This document shows positions 8,761-17,994 of a stretch of 64,000 nt of DNA, one piece after another (positions within the stretch are counted from its first letter, which is position 1; each line of letters opens with the position of its first letter). The DNA comes from Rhodobacteraceae bacterium UBA6197 (GTDB taxonomy: Bacteria; Pseudomonadota; Alphaproteobacteria; Rhodobacterales; Rhodobacteraceae): the NCBI GenBank assembly GCA_002422085.1, contig DISZ01000004.1, positions 1-64,000 of the forward strand, given 5' to 3'. The notes beneath the pieces were generated by a model. It was not told the DNA's origin and made no database searches. It was given only the letters and a program-made list of their open reading frames with translations. Both the position numbers and the translations under genes were made by a program.

Positions 8761-9478
8761 CGTTCTTCTCTCGGCCCGCAACATCCACACCTATTACGGC
8801 AAGATCATCGCCCTGCGCGGGGTTGATATCGACGTGAAAAAGGGCGAGATCGTCACCATGATCGGGGCCAACGGCGCGGGGAAATCCACGCTGATGATGA
8901 CGATCTGCGGCGATCCTCACCCGCGCGAAGGCCAGGTTATCTATGACGGCCAGGACATCACCGCGATGCCCACGCACGAGATCATTCGCCTTGGTGTCGC
9001 GCAATCGCCCGAGGGGCGGCGGATTTTCCGTGCCATGACGGTGCTGGAAAACCTCAAGATGGGGGCGGCGCTGGTCGATCCAAAATACTTCGCGCAGGAT
9101 CTGGAAAAGCAGTTCACCCTGTTCCCGCGCCTGAAGGAACGGATCAACCAACGTGGTGGCACGCTTTCGGGGGGCGAGCAGCAGATGCTGGCCATCGCCC
9201 GCGCGTTGATGAGCAGACCCAAGCTGTTGCTTCTGGACGAACCCTCGCTGGGCCTTGCCCCCCTGATCGTGCGGCAGATCTTCGATGCGATCCGCGTCTT
9301 GAACCAAACCGAGGGGCTGACGGTATTTCTGGTTGAACAGAATGCCTTTCACGCACTGAAACTGGCGCATCGGGCCTATGTGATGGTCAACGGCAAGATC
9401 ACCCTGTCGGGTACCGGGGCGGAACTTCTGGGGCGCGAGGATGTGCGCGCCGCCTATCTCGAAGGTGGGGGGCATTGA
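8753..9478 (+). CDS. livF: Branched-chain amino acid ABC transporter ATP-binding protein LivF
   Basis: A 241-residue cytoplasmic ATPase. Walker A is GANGAGKS (residues 38-45), the signature is LSGGEQQMLAIARAL, Walker B is LLLLDEPSLGLAP, and the H-loop is FLVEQNAFHALKLA. The ATG at 8753 overlaps the livG end by 8 bases, which suggests translational coupling. The longer frame from 8687 reads through livG out of frame and is not used. Size and sequence fit LivF closely. Confidence 0.96.
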   Translation: MSDVLLSARNIHTYYGKIIALRGVDIDVKKGEIVTMIGANGAGKSTLMMTICGDPHPREGQVIYDGQDITAMPTHEIIRLGVAQSPEGRRIFRAMTVLENLKMGAALVDPKYFAQDLEKQFTLFPRLKERINQRGGTLSGGEQQMLAIARALMSRPKLLLLDEPSLGLAPLIVRQIFDAIRVLNQTEGLTVFLVEQNAFHALKLAHRAYVMVNGKITLSGTGAELLGREDVRAAYLEGGGH

Positions 9479-9509
9479 AAATGCAACGCAACGAGAATGG
9501 AGCGGTGAC

Positions 9510-9881
9510 ATGGAAAGCCTGATCTGGGAGGAGTCTTTCGGCGCCTTCCTGCTTGTCTCTTTGGCGCTTGGCGGCGGCACGGCCTGGATGACGGGCCGCG
9601 CCGTGGCGCTTGGCTGGGATGCCCGCTGGAAGCTGGTGGTCTATATCCTGCTGCTGGGATGCGCGGTCCGCTTCATCCACTATGCACTGTTTGGCGGGAC
9701 ACTGTTGTCGCTGCATTATTACGGCGTCGATCTTGTCTTGCTTCTGGCCATCGCATCCTGCGCCTATATCGTGACGCGGTCTGGCCAGATGGGCAGCCAA
9801 TACCGCTTTGCCTTTACCCGGATCGGGCCTTTCGGTTGGCGCGCCAAACCCCAGGATTTCCCCACCTATGCGTCAAAATAG
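9510..9881 (+). CDS. Small membrane protein of the liv operon (DUF6867-like)
   Basis: A 123-residue protein with three likely membrane helices: FLLVSLALGGGTAWMTG, then LVVYILLLGCAVRFIHYALF, then VDLVLLLAIASCAYIV. A short basic/aromatic tail follows (GPFGWRAKPQDFP). Proteins of this kind accompany liv-type ABC genes in many alphaproteobacteria and are annotated DUF6867. A role in assembly or regulation of the importer is inference from position only. I chose the ATG at 9510, after GGAGCGG, because the upstream portion of the frame overlaps livF. It lies between livF and livK and is in the same direction. Confidence 0.85.
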   Translation: MESLIWEESFGAFLLVSLALGGGTAWMTGRAVALGWDARWKLVVYILLLGCAVRFIHYALFGGTLLSLHYYGVDLVLLLAIASCAYIVTRSGQMGSQYRFAFTRIGPFGWRAKPQDFPTYASK

Positions 9882-9947
9882 GGGTTTCCTTTGTGCCATT
9901 TCTGAGGTTCGATAAAACAATATTGATGCGGCATGCGCCTCGTCATG

Positions 9948-9986
9948 TTGGCGCCTTTGGCAGTTGACACCCTGCAGCGGCGCCAA
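9948..9986. promoter_or_regulatory. Inverted repeat around a candidate livK promoter
   Basis: TTGGCGCC at 9948-9955 and GGCGCCAA at 9979-9986 form perfect 8-base arms 23 bases apart. Between them lies TTGACA (9964-9969), and 17 bases further is GACAAA (9987-9992), a plausible sigma-70 -35/-10 pair about 25 bases before the livK start. Arms starting 31 bases apart (about three helical turns) would suit a dimeric regulator. No regulator is known from the sequence. Confidence 0.35.
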
Positions 9987-10015
9987 GACAAAAAGGTGTT
10001 TCCAAGGGAGATGAC

Positions 10016-11116
10016 ATGAAAAAACTACTTTTGACGACCGTCGCCGTGGGTCTTTCCTTCACAGCCCAGGCCCAGGCCGAGATAGCCATTGCCGTCGCGG
10101 GTCCGATGACGGGTCAATATGCCTCGTTCGGTCAGCAGATGAAGGGTGGCGCCGAACAGGCCGTGGCCGACATCAACGCCAAGGGCGGCATCAATGGCGA
10201 ACAAGTGCGCCTTGTGGTGGGCGATGACGCCTGCGACCCGAAGCAGGCCGTGGCTGTTGCCAACCAGTTCGCCGGTGAAGGGGTGAAATTCGTGGTGGGG
10301 CATTTCTGCTCCGGCTCGTCGATTCCGGCTTCGGCGGTCTATGCCGATGAGCAGATCATCGAGATCTCGCCTGCCTCGACCAACCCGAAGTATACCGACG
10401 ATCGTCCGTCCGACGGCATCTTCCGTGTCTGCGGCCGTGACGACCAGCAGGGCGAAGTGGCCGGCAAGTATCTGATGGACGAATTCGCCGGCAAGAAAAT
10501 TGCGTTCATCAACGACAAGACCGCCTATGGCCAGGGCCTCGCCGAAGCGACGCAGGCTGTCTATGAACGGCTGGGCGGCACGCCGGCGATGTCGGAATCC
10601 TACACCGCTGGCGAAAAGGACTATTCGGCGCTGGTGTCCAAGCTGAAGCAGGCTGGCGTTGAAGTGCTGTATGTCGGCGGCTACCACACCGAAGCAGGCC
10701 TGCTCAAACGCCAGATGCAAGAGCAGGGCATGGACACGATCCTGATGTCCGGTGATGCGCTGGTGACCGATGAATACTGGGCCATTACGGGCGATTCCGG
10801 CAACGGCACCCTGATGACCTTCTCGCCCGATCCGCGCCGCAACCCCGAAGCCAAGCCCGTGGTTGACGAACTGATCGCCGCCGGCAAGACCGCCGAGGGC
10901 TATGCGCTTTACACCTATGCCGCGATCCAGATCTATGCCGACGCTGTGACCACGGCAGGCTCGGACGACTATGCGGGGGTTGTCGCCGCGCTGAATGCCG
11001 GTGACTTCAAGACCGTGCTGGGTGAGCTGAAGTTCAATGACAAGGGCGACGTCACGCTGCCGGGCTATGTCATGTACGAATGGAAAGATGGCAAGTACGA
11101 CTACGTCGCCAAGTAA
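10016..11116 (+). CDS. livK: Branched-chain amino acid ABC transporter substrate-binding protein LivK/LivJ type
   Basis: A 366-residue periplasmic binding protein. Signal peptide is MKKLLLTTVAVGLSFTAQAQA with cleavage before EIAIAV. The mature protein starts with the family's VAGPMTGQYASFGQQMKGGA and continues with INAKGGINGEQVRLVVGDDACDP. The Ser/Thr/Ala-rich ligand loop is FCSGSSIPAS and is followed by SPASTNPKYT. Cys in DDACDP and GHFCSGSS can form the disulphide of LivJ. It closes with YVMYEWKDGKYDY. It follows livHMGF and the DUF6867-like gene after 134 bases and probably has its own promoter, as binding proteins often do. Confidence 0.96.
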   Translation: MKKLLLTTVAVGLSFTAQAQAEIAIAVAGPMTGQYASFGQQMKGGAEQAVADINAKGGINGEQVRLVVGDDACDPKQAVAVANQFAGEGVKFVVGHFCSGSSIPASAVYADEQIIEISPASTNPKYTDDRPSDGIFRVCGRDDQQGEVAGKYLMDEFAGKKIAFINDKTAYGQGLAEATQAVYERLGGTPAMSESYTAGEKDYSALVSKLKQAGVEVLYVGGYHTEAGLLKRQMQEQGMDTILMSGDALVTDEYWAITGDSGNGTLMTFSPDPRRNPEAKPVVDELIAAGKTAEGYALYTYAAIQIYADAVTTAGSDDYAGVVAALNAGDFKTVLGELKFNDKGDVTLPGYVMYEWKDGKYDYVAK

Positions 11117-11146
11117 GACCGCGTCGCTGGCCTAAAGGCATTGAAA

Positions 11147-11176
11147 CCCGGTCCGGCATCGCTAGGGTGCCGGGCC
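11147..11176 (+). terminator. GC-rich hairpin after livK
   Basis: CCGGCA (11153-11158) pairs with TGCCGG (11168-11173), extended outward by further G-C pairs, 30-60 bases after the livK stop. No T-run follows, so it may stabilise the transcript end rather than terminate by itself. Confidence 0.4.
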
Positions 11177-11894
11177 GCTCTGGTCTTGGAAAGTCGTTGT
11201 CCAACGCGCAGCGCCGGCACCGTCGATCAATGCTGTTGCTGCGTGCGGCTCGCTCGCTGGCCCGTGTGCCGGGCCAGACGGTCGGGCGGAAAGTCCAAGC
11301 GACTCGCGACGCCGCGCACCGGGGTGCGCGTTGCGGAGTGAATCTGGCAGGCCCTGCCTTCAAAGACACCGGAGCCGTCGTCAATCTTCTGCGCGACAAG
11401 GCACTCACCGCCTTTGGGCTCGGCAGTTACACCTCTGGTTGTTTCACCTTCGGCACAGTCGAATGAACCGGAGGCGTAAATGTGGGGCGGTGCGCCGAGA
11501 TCTTCGCGCATGATTCGATCGGCGGTATCGGTGGTGAGTAATTCGGGAGGCCGGGCGAAATTGACGCTGGTGTCGGGCATCCGAACCGCAGGCGCTGTTG
11601 GGCTCTGCGGCAACCGCGATGTGGCAGGTATTTCATGTTGAAACAATGGGTTGTCGTAGTTGCGCGGAATTGTGGCGACGGAATTGTCCGAAGGATTTTT
11701 TGAGCCGGGGGGGCGCAGAGCGGTTACTCGAAATAGCGATGACGGAACGGGGCAGAGCAACCGCCCGGCCTGTGCTGCATCTGCACACATAAAAAAACAC
11801 TTGCGTCATAAATCTGAGTCATGAAACAAATGGCTCAAACGTGATGCGGTGTCGCTCCGAAGCGACACCCTTGCCCGCAAGGTTGAAGCTCAGG
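11177..11894. other. Intergenic between the liv operon and the next ABC operon
   Basis: About 720 bases in which no frame shows family motifs. The minus-strand 187-residue frame and the short plus-strand frames look like chance reading. The last 120 bases turn A/T-richer (AAAAAAACACTTGCGTCATAAATC) and probably contain the promoter of the basic amino acid ABC operon. Confidence 0.45.
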
Positions 11895-12668
11895 ATGACC
11901 ACGCCGTCTGCAGTTCCCGCGCTCGAGATCACAGGTCTCGAAAAGAGCTATGGCACCGCCAGGGTGCTGCGAGGAATCGACCTGACGGCCCATGCCGGAG
12001 ACGTGGTGTCGATCATCGGGGCCTCTGGTTCCGGCAAGTCGACATTCCTGCGCTGCATCAACATGCTGACCACGCCGAGCAAGGGCTCCATCCGGGTTGC
12101 GGGTGAACTGATCAAGACCCGGAAAACGCCGGCCGGCCTTGAAGCCGCCGATCGCCACCAGTTGCAGCGCATTCGCTCTGAACTGGGGATGGTGTTCCAG
12201 GACTTTGCACTGTGGAGCCATCTGACCGTTCTGGAAAACGTGATCGAAGGCCCGCTTCGTGTGCTGGGCCTGCGCCGGGCCGAGGCCGTGGACCGTGCCG
12301 AGGACCTGCTGGCCAAGGTCGGTCTGGCCGAAAAGCGCAACAGCTATCCCGCGCATCTTTCCGGCGGCCAGCAGCAGCGCGCGGCGATTGCCCGCGCACT
12401 GGCGATGGAGCCCAAGGCGCTATTGTTTGACGAGCCGACCTCGGCGCTTGACCCCGAACTGGTGGGCGAGGTGCTGCGCGTGATGCAGCTGCTTGCCGAG
12501 GAAGGGCGCACCATGATCGTCGTGACGCACGAGATGCAGTTCGCGCGCAATGTCTCGTCCAAGGTGTTCTTCTTCCATCAGGGTCTGGTGGAGGAGGAGG
12601 GCGCACCCGAGGAGGTTTTCGGGCACCCCAAATCCGACCGCTGCCGGCAGTTTCTTTCGGTGCACTGA
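11895..12668 (+). CDS. Polar/basic amino acid ABC transporter ATP-binding protein (HisP/OccP type)
   Basis: A 257-residue cytoplasmic ATPase of the PAAT family. Walker A is GASGSGKS (residues 42-49), Q-loop LGMVFQDFALW, signature LSGGQQQRAAIARALA, Walker B ALLFDEPTSALDPE, and H-loop MIVVTHEMQFA. It has the HisP-like closing segment VEEEGAPEEVFGHPKSDRCRQFL. I chose ATG 11895, giving the family's usual length; upstream ATG/GTG codons at 11841 would add 18 unconserved residues. It heads an operon with a binding protein and two permeases. Confidence 0.94.
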   Translation: MTTPSAVPALEITGLEKSYGTARVLRGIDLTAHAGDVVSIIGASGSGKSTFLRCINMLTTPSKGSIRVAGELIKTRKTPAGLEAADRHQLQRIRSELGMVFQDFALWSHLTVLENVIEGPLRVLGLRRAEAVDRAEDLLAKVGLAEKRNSYPAHLSGGQQQRAAIARALAMEPKALLFDEPTSALDPELVGEVLRVMQLLAEEGRTMIVVTHEMQFARNVSSKVFFFHQGLVEEEGAPEEVFGHPKSDRCRQFLSVH

Positions 12669-12731
12669 CACCGCTGGCGTGGCCGGCCGCGCATTTTCAA
12701 AAAAACGACCATAATAACAGGAGGTACTACC

Positions 12732-13493
12732 ATGATCCGCAAACTCGTAACCGCTGGCGCACTGGCTCTGCTCAGCACCCAAGGGGCCCACGCCGAAGAC
12801 ATTCGCATCGCAACCGAAGGGGCCTACCCTCCGTTCAACCTTGTCGATGAAAGCGGTCAGATCAAGGGCTTCGACGTCGATATCGCCAACGCGCTCTGCG
12901 CCGAGATGAAGGCAGACTGCACGATCGTGGCGCAGGCATGGGACGGCATCATTCCGGGCCTGAAGGCCGGAAAGTACGACGCCATCATCGCCTCGATGTC
13001 GATCACCCCGGAACGCCTGCAGGCGGTGGATTTCACCGCGCCCTATTACATCGCGGGTGCGGCGCTGGTCGCTCCGGCAGCCAGCGATATCAGCTTCACC
13101 CCGTCGGGGCTGGACGGCAAGACCATCGGGGTCCAGCGTGCCACGACCTATGCCACGCTTTTGAAAGAGGAATTCCCGGGCGCCATCGTCAAGACCTACG
13201 ACACTGTGGAAAACCAGAACCTCGACTTGACGGCCGGTCGGCTTGATGGCGTCGTCGCCCAGCAGGTGGTGATGTACGAATGGCTCAAGACGGATGGCGA
13301 CTCCGCGTTCGCGTTCAAGGGCGAGCCGATCGTCGATCCGAAATACATCGGTGACGGCGCAGGCATTGCGGTGAACAAGGGCAACACGAAGTTGCTCGGT
13401 GAACTCAACGCCGCCTTGGCTGCGATCAAGGCGAACGGTACCTACGCCGAGATCAACGCCTCGTACTTCCCGTTCTCGATTGCTCCCAAGTGA
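12732..13493 (+). CDS. Lysine/arginine/ornithine-type ABC substrate-binding protein
   Basis: A 253-residue periplasmic binding protein (SBP family 3). Signal peptide MIRKLVTAGALALLSTQGAHA is cleaved before EDIRIATEG. The mature protein has EGAYPPFNLVDESG, then GFDVDIANALCAEM, AWDGIIPGLKAGKYDAIIASM and MSITPERLQAVDFTAPYY. These are the ligand-site blocks of LAO/HisJ-like proteins. An AGGAGG site lies 8 bases before the ATG, the strongest in this operon, in keeping with the excess of binding protein over membrane subunits. Exact substrate (arginine, lysine, octopine-like or polyamine-related) cannot be fixed by eye. Confidence 0.94.
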   Translation: MIRKLVTAGALALLSTQGAHAEDIRIATEGAYPPFNLVDESGQIKGFDVDIANALCAEMKADCTIVAQAWDGIIPGLKAGKYDAIIASMSITPERLQAVDFTAPYYIAGAALVAPAASDISFTPSGLDGKTIGVQRATTYATLLKEEFPGAIVKTYDTVENQNLDLTAGRLDGVVAQQVVMYEWLKTDGDSAFAFKGEPIVDPKYIGDGAGIAVNKGNTKLLGELNAALAAIKANGTYAEINASYFPFSIAPK

Positions 13494-13562
13494 TCTTTGG
13501 TCATCACCGCCGCCCTGTTCGCGGGGCGGCAGTTCCACCGCACTGCGGCGACAGGACAAGAC

Positions 13563-14261
13563 GTGTTCAACCTTGATGGCTTTGGCCCGCTCCTGCTCCA
13601 GGGGACGCTGGTCACCCTTCAGCTTTCGCTTGCTTCGCTTGCCATCGGGCTGGTGCTCGGCCTGCTGGGCGCCACGATGAAGCTATCGCGCTTTCGGCTG
13701 CTGCGCGCGCTTGCGGGAACCTATACCGCTGTGATCCGCGGCGTGCCCGAGCTGATCGTGATCCTGTTCATCTATTACGGCGGGGTGATCTTGCTGAACA
13801 ATCTGGCACATGGGCTGGGGTACAAGGGCTATATAGATGTCTCGGGCTTCAGCGCGGGCGTCATCGCCTTGTCGCTGACCTTCGGCGCCTATGCCACCGA
13901 GATTTTCCGCGGCGGGATTGCCGCCGTTCCCGGCAACCAGATCGAGGCCGCGCGCGCCATCGGCATGGCGCAGACCACGATCTTCCGCCGGATCCTTCTG
14001 CCGCAGGTCTGGCGCTTTGCGCTGCCCGGGCTGGGGAATGTGTTTCTTGTCATCATCAAGGAAACCGCGCTGGTCTCTGTGATCGGGCTGGACGAATTGA
14101 TGCGCAAGACCGACATCGCCGTGGGTTACACCAAGAAGCCCTTCACCTTTTACCTGTTTGCCGCCTGCATCTACATGGTGATCACCGCGATCACGATGCA
14201 GATGCAGCGCCAACTGGAGCGTCGCGCCAACCGTGGTGTTGCGGGAAGGGCGGGGGCATGA
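13563..14261 (+). CDS. Basic amino acid ABC transporter permease (HisQ type)
   Basis: A 232-residue inner-membrane permease with the family sequence LLLQGTLVTLQLSLASLAIG, then YTAVIRGVPELIVILFIYYGG, the signature FGAYATEIFRGGIAAVPGNQ, and the EAA loop EAARAIGMAQTTIFRRILLP. I prefer the GTG at 13563 (AGGACAAG upstream) because the frame from the TTG at 13497 adds 22 residues outside the family pattern. It overlaps the next permease by ATGA. Confidence 0.93.
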   Translation: MFNLDGFGPLLLQGTLVTLQLSLASLAIGLVLGLLGATMKLSRFRLLRALAGTYTAVIRGVPELIVILFIYYGGVILLNNLAHGLGYKGYIDVSGFSAGVIALSLTFGAYATEIFRGGIAAVPGNQIEAARAIGMAQTTIFRRILLPQVWRFALPGLGNVFLVIIKETALVSVIGLDELMRKTDIAVGYTKKPFTFYLFAACIYMVITAITMQMQRQLERRANRGVAGRAGA

Positions 14262-14944
14262 ATATCTCGGTCATGCTTGCGGCGTTGCCCGATCTTCTGC
14301 GCGCGGTCCCGCTGACGATGGAACTGGTGGCGCTGGCGCTGCTGGTCGGTCTGCTGATTGCTCTGCCCACGGCGCTTGCCCGGCTCAGCAATGTCGCGCC
14401 GCTGCGCTGGGGCGCCACGGCCTATGTGTTTTTCTTTCGGGGTACGCCGCTTCTGGTGCAGATTTTCCTGATCTATTACGGCCTTTCGCAATTTGCCGCG
14501 GTCCGCAGCAGCATCGCCTGGGTCATCCTGAAAGAACCCTTCTGGTGCGCGCTGATCGCCCTGTCGCTGAACACCGGGGCCTATACCGCCGAAGTGTTCC
14601 GCGGTGGCATCCTGTCAGTGCCCCATAACCAGATCGAGGCCGCCCGCGCCATCGGCATGTCGCCCGTCGCCGCCTTTCGCCGGGTGATCTGGCCCCAGGC
14701 CATCCGTCAGGCGCTGCCGGCCTATGGCAACGAGATGATCCTGATGGTGAAGGCAAGCTCGCTTGCCTCCACCGTGACGCTGATGGAGATCACCGGGGTG
14801 GCGCGAACGCTGGCCTCGGACACCTACATGCCGATCGAGATCTTTACGACAGCGGCGCTGATTTACCTGTGCCTGACCTATGCGATGGCGCAGGCCATCC
14901 ATCTGGTCGAGCGGCGCCTGGACGTGACCCGCACCCGCGCCTGA
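14258..14944 (+). CDS. Basic amino acid ABC transporter permease (HisM type)
   Basis: A 228-residue second permease, partner of the preceding one. It contains TMELVALALLVGLLIALP, then FFRGTPLLVQIFLIYYGLSQ, NTGAYTAEVFRGGILSVP, and the EAA loop EAARAIGMSPVAAFRRVIWP. Its ATG overlaps the stop of the upstream permease (ATGA), so the two are translationally coupled and will be made in equal amounts. It completes a four-gene importer. Confidence 0.94.
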   Translation: MNISVMLAALPDLLRAVPLTMELVALALLVGLLIALPTALARLSNVAPLRWGATAYVFFFRGTPLLVQIFLIYYGLSQFAAVRSSIAWVILKEPFWCALIALSLNTGAYTAEVFRGGILSVPHNQIEAARAIGMSPVAAFRRVIWPQAIRQALPAYGNEMILMVKASSLASTVTLMEITGVARTLASDTYMPIEIFTTAALIYLCLTYAMAQAIHLVERRLDVTRTRA

Positions 14945-15043
14945 GCCGGCAGCGGGACCCAGATATGACGCCTGCTTGGCCGGCATGCGTCGCCCACCAC
15001 CCCGTCCGCCTTCAACGCGCGGACCGTAGACGGAGACGAGACG

Positions 15044-16417
15044 ATGAACGCCAGCCCCCTTTCGAACCACTCGGGCGACCAGCTTCGCGAAAGCGATCTT
15101 GCCCACCACCTGCATCCTTTCACCGATCACTATGGTCTGGCGAAAGAGGGCGGCCCCAGGGTCATGACCCATGGCGAGGGCATCTATCTTTGGGACACCG
15201 AGGGCCGCCGGCTCCTTGACGGGATGGCGGGGCTCTGGTGCGTCAATCTGGGCTATGGTCGCAAGGAACTGGGCGAGGTTGCCCATGAGCAAATGGACCG
15301 GCTCGCCTTCTTTAACACCTTCTTCAAGACCTCGCACGAGCCGGTGATCGCGCTTTCGGAGCGCCTTGCCGGCCTGACGCCCGAGGGTATCGACAACTTC
15401 TTCTTCGCCAATTCAGGCTCCGAGGCCAATGATACTGCCTTGCGTCTGGTGCGGACCTATTGGGCGGCGCTGGAAAAGCCCGAGCGCCAGGTCGTGATCT
15501 CGCGAAATTATGCCTACCACGGCTCGACCCTCGCGGCGGCAAGCCTGTGCGGCCTGCCGGGGATGCACGGCATCGCCGGCCTGCCGATCTCGGGCATCAC
15601 CCATGCAAACGCCCCCTATGCCTGGGCCGAGGGTCGCGACAACGACGAGGCCTATGGCCAGGAATGCGCTGATGCGGTTGAGACCAGGATCCTCGAGATT
15701 GGCCCCGAGAATGTCGCGGCCTTCATCGGCGAGCCGGTGATGGGGGCGGGCGGCGTGATCACGCCGCCGCCGGGCTATTGGGCGCGGGTGCAGGCGATCT
15801 GCCGCAAATACGACATCTTGCTGATCTGCGACGAGGTGATCTGCGGCTTCGGGCGTACCGGCGAGTGGTTTGGCGCCGACAGCTTCCAGATCCAGCCGGA
15901 CATCATGTGCATGGCCAAGGGTATGAGTTCGGGCTACCTGCCGATCTCGGCGGTGGGCGTGGGCACCCGAGTGGCCGACGTCATGCGCGGCCGGCCGGGG
16001 GTCTTTTCACACGGCTTCACCTATTCGGGCCATCCGGTTGCCGCCGCCGTGGCCCTCAAGAACATCGACATCCTCGACGCCGAGGGTGTGATCGACCATG
16101 TGCGCAACACTGTCGGCCCGGCGCTGGGCGAAAAGCTGGGCGCGCTGCGCAGCCATCCGCTGGTCGGCGAAGTGCGGGGCATCGGCGCGATGTGGGCGAT
16201 CGAGTTGACCGCCGACAAGGCGACCCGCGCGCCGTTCACGCCGGTGGGATCGGTGGCGACCCGCGTGCGCAACCTGTGCTTCGAGCGCGGTCTTGCGACC
16301 CGCGCCGTGCGCGAGGGGCTGGTCTTCTCGCCGCCGCTGATCATTACGCCGGCGCAGATCGACGAACTGGCCACGATCCTGACCTCCTGTCTTGACACGG
16401 TCGCCTCCGAACTCTGA
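15044..16417 (+). CDS. Class III PLP aminotransferase (omega-amino acid/putrescine:pyruvate type)
   Basis: A 457-residue cytosolic fold-type I aminotransferase. The start LHPFTDHYGLAKEGGPRVMTHGEGIYLWD resembles putrescine/beta-alanine:pyruvate aminotransferases (SpuC-like). Other blocks are FFANSGSEANDTALRL, then YHGSTLAAASLCG and LLICDEVICGFGRTG (the PLP-ring Asp). The Schiff-base lysine is K292 in CMAKGMSSGYLP, followed by HGFTYSGHPVAAAVAL. It likely moves a terminal amine to pyruvate. GGAGACGAG precedes the ATG. It starts 99 bases after the importer operon in the same direction, suggesting it acts on the imported compound. Confidence 0.92.
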   Translation: MNASPLSNHSGDQLRESDLAHHLHPFTDHYGLAKEGGPRVMTHGEGIYLWDTEGRRLLDGMAGLWCVNLGYGRKELGEVAHEQMDRLAFFNTFFKTSHEPVIALSERLAGLTPEGIDNFFFANSGSEANDTALRLVRTYWAALEKPERQVVISRNYAYHGSTLAAASLCGLPGMHGIAGLPISGITHANAPYAWAEGRDNDEAYGQECADAVETRILEIGPENVAAFIGEPVMGAGGVITPPPGYWARVQAICRKYDILLICDEVICGFGRTGEWFGADSFQIQPDIMCMAKGMSSGYLPISAVGVGTRVADVMRGRPGVFSHGFTYSGHPVAAAVALKNIDILDAEGVIDHVRNTVGPALGEKLGALRSHPLVGEVRGIGAMWAIELTADKATRAPFTPVGSVATRVRNLCFERGLATRAVREGLVFSPPLIITPAQIDELATILTSCLDTVASEL

Positions 16418-16481
16418 GCATCCGGGGGGCGGCGTTCGCGCCGCCTGATCCCGCCTGATCCAACCAAACGGGAACACAAAC

Positions 16482-17972
16482 ATGAAGATCGGAATCGCCC
16501 GCCTTTGGCACGAGGCAAATTCCTTCACCCCGTCCCATGTCGGGCTGGGGCATTTCCTTGGCCGCGAACATGCCAGGGGCGATCTGGCTGCGGAGGCATT
16601 TCGCGGCACCACGGTGGAAACCGGCGGCGTCTTCGACTGGGCGGACCGGACCGGGGCCGGGCTGGTCTTTTCGCGGCTCGCGGCATCCGCGCCGGGGGGG
16701 CCGGTGGCGCAAGCGGTGCTCGATGCGCTGATCGAAGAGATCGTGACCGATCCCGCGTTTGACGCGGTGGACGGGATCTATCTGTCGATGCACGGCTCAT
16801 GCCTTGGAACCGGCGATCTGTCACCCGAGACGACGCTGGTGACCCGACTGCGCGCGCGCTTTCCCGCGTTGCCGATCATGGCCTCGTTTGATATGCATTG
16901 CATCCCGACGCCGGCGCTGGCAGCGGCTCTGGATGGCGCGACGGTCTATCGCAAATATCCCCATACCGACATGCCCGAGACGGCCGTGCGGGCGCTGGAC
17001 TTGCTGAGCGCGCTGATCCGCGAGGGCGGGCGTGGCGCGGTGACACTGGCGCGATGTGATGTGGTGTTGCCGAGCTTCAACATGCGTACCGACGAGCCCG
17101 GCCCAATGACCGAGATCGAGGCACTTGCGGTCTCGTTTGAAGCCGTGGCCGCAGAGCAGGGCCTGCCGGTCGCGGTCAACCCTTTCGCCAGTTTCGCCTA
17201 TGCCGACAGCCCCGAGACGAACTCGGGTGTGCTGGTTACCAACCTCGCGCCCGCCAATCCGGCCGCCTGCGAAATGGCGGCAGCGATCGCCGCGCAGATG
17301 GTCGAGGAAATGCGCGCCCGCCGCCGGGCCTTCCGCCCGAACCTGCCCGAGGCTGCGGCGTTTCTGGCGACCCGGCCCTGGGCGGACGGGCGGCGCTGGG
17401 CGATCCTCGAGCCGTCGGACAACCCGATGTCGGGCGGCGCGGGCGACACCCCCGGCCTGCTGGCCGCAGCACTGACCGCCGATCTGCCCCAAGGGTCGGT
17501 CTTTGCCTTTTTCGACGATCCCGATGCGGTTGCCACGGCGCGTGCGGCGGGTCCGGGCGGGCGCGTGGTGCTGCGCCTTGGCGGGCGGATCGATGACCGC
17601 TTTGGCGCCCCGGTGCCGGTCGAGGCGGTGGTCGAACGCCTGACCGACGGGCGGTTTGTCAATTCCGGGCCGATGGAAACCGGCATCACCGTCGATCTTG
17701 GTGCGACCGCGCTGGTGCGGGTCGGTCCGCTCAGGATTCTTCTTACCAGCGGCTGCTATTCGCCCAATGATCCGGAATACTTCCGCCTTCAGGGCATCGA
17801 GCCGGACGAGATCCCGGTGCTGCTGGCCAAGGCCAAGAACCATTTCCGCGCCGCGTTCGGCAGCACTTTTGACGCTTTCGCTCAGGTCGAGACGCCCGGA
17901 CCGGCGATGGCCGACGCCACCCGACTGCCCTTCGCGCGGATCCCGCCTGAACGGCTGGACCTGACACGCTGA
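16482..17972 (+). CDS. M81-family metallopeptidase (MlrC-like)
   Basis: A 496-residue protein of the MlrC family, first known from microcystin degradation; most members have unknown substrates. Visible blocks are LWHEANSFTP at the N-terminus (the HEAN metal/active-site motif), YLSMHGSCLGTGDLSPE, ASFDMHCIP, YRKYPHTDMPET (His and Asp as likely metal ligands) and, in the C-terminal half, EPSDNPMSGGAGDT. There is no signal peptide, so it is cytosolic. It sits between an aminotransferase gene and an RpiR regulator gene. Cleavage of an amide in an imported amino acid derivative is the natural inference, not proven. Confidence 0.92.
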   Translation: MKIGIARLWHEANSFTPSHVGLGHFLGREHARGDLAAEAFRGTTVETGGVFDWADRTGAGLVFSRLAASAPGGPVAQAVLDALIEEIVTDPAFDAVDGIYLSMHGSCLGTGDLSPETTLVTRLRARFPALPIMASFDMHCIPTPALAAALDGATVYRKYPHTDMPETAVRALDLLSALIREGGRGAVTLARCDVVLPSFNMRTDEPGPMTEIEALAVSFEAVAAEQGLPVAVNPFASFAYADSPETNSGVLVTNLAPANPAACEMAAAIAAQMVEEMRARRRAFRPNLPEAAAFLATRPWADGRRWAILEPSDNPMSGGAGDTPGLLAAALTADLPQGSVFAFFDDPDAVATARAAGPGGRVVLRLGGRIDDRFGAPVPVEAVVERLTDGRFVNSGPMETGITVDLGATALVRVGPLRILLTSGCYSPNDPEYFRLQGIEPDEIPVLLAKAKNHFRAAFGSTFDAFAQVETPGPAMADATRLPFARIPPERLDLTR

Positions 17973-17994
17973 AACCCCGCAACCGGAGATGCCT

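Noticed and set aside
11227..11790. 187-codon - strand frame between the liv operon and the next ABC operon
   Set aside because: No motifs, shadow-like composition, and no plausible ribosome-binding site.
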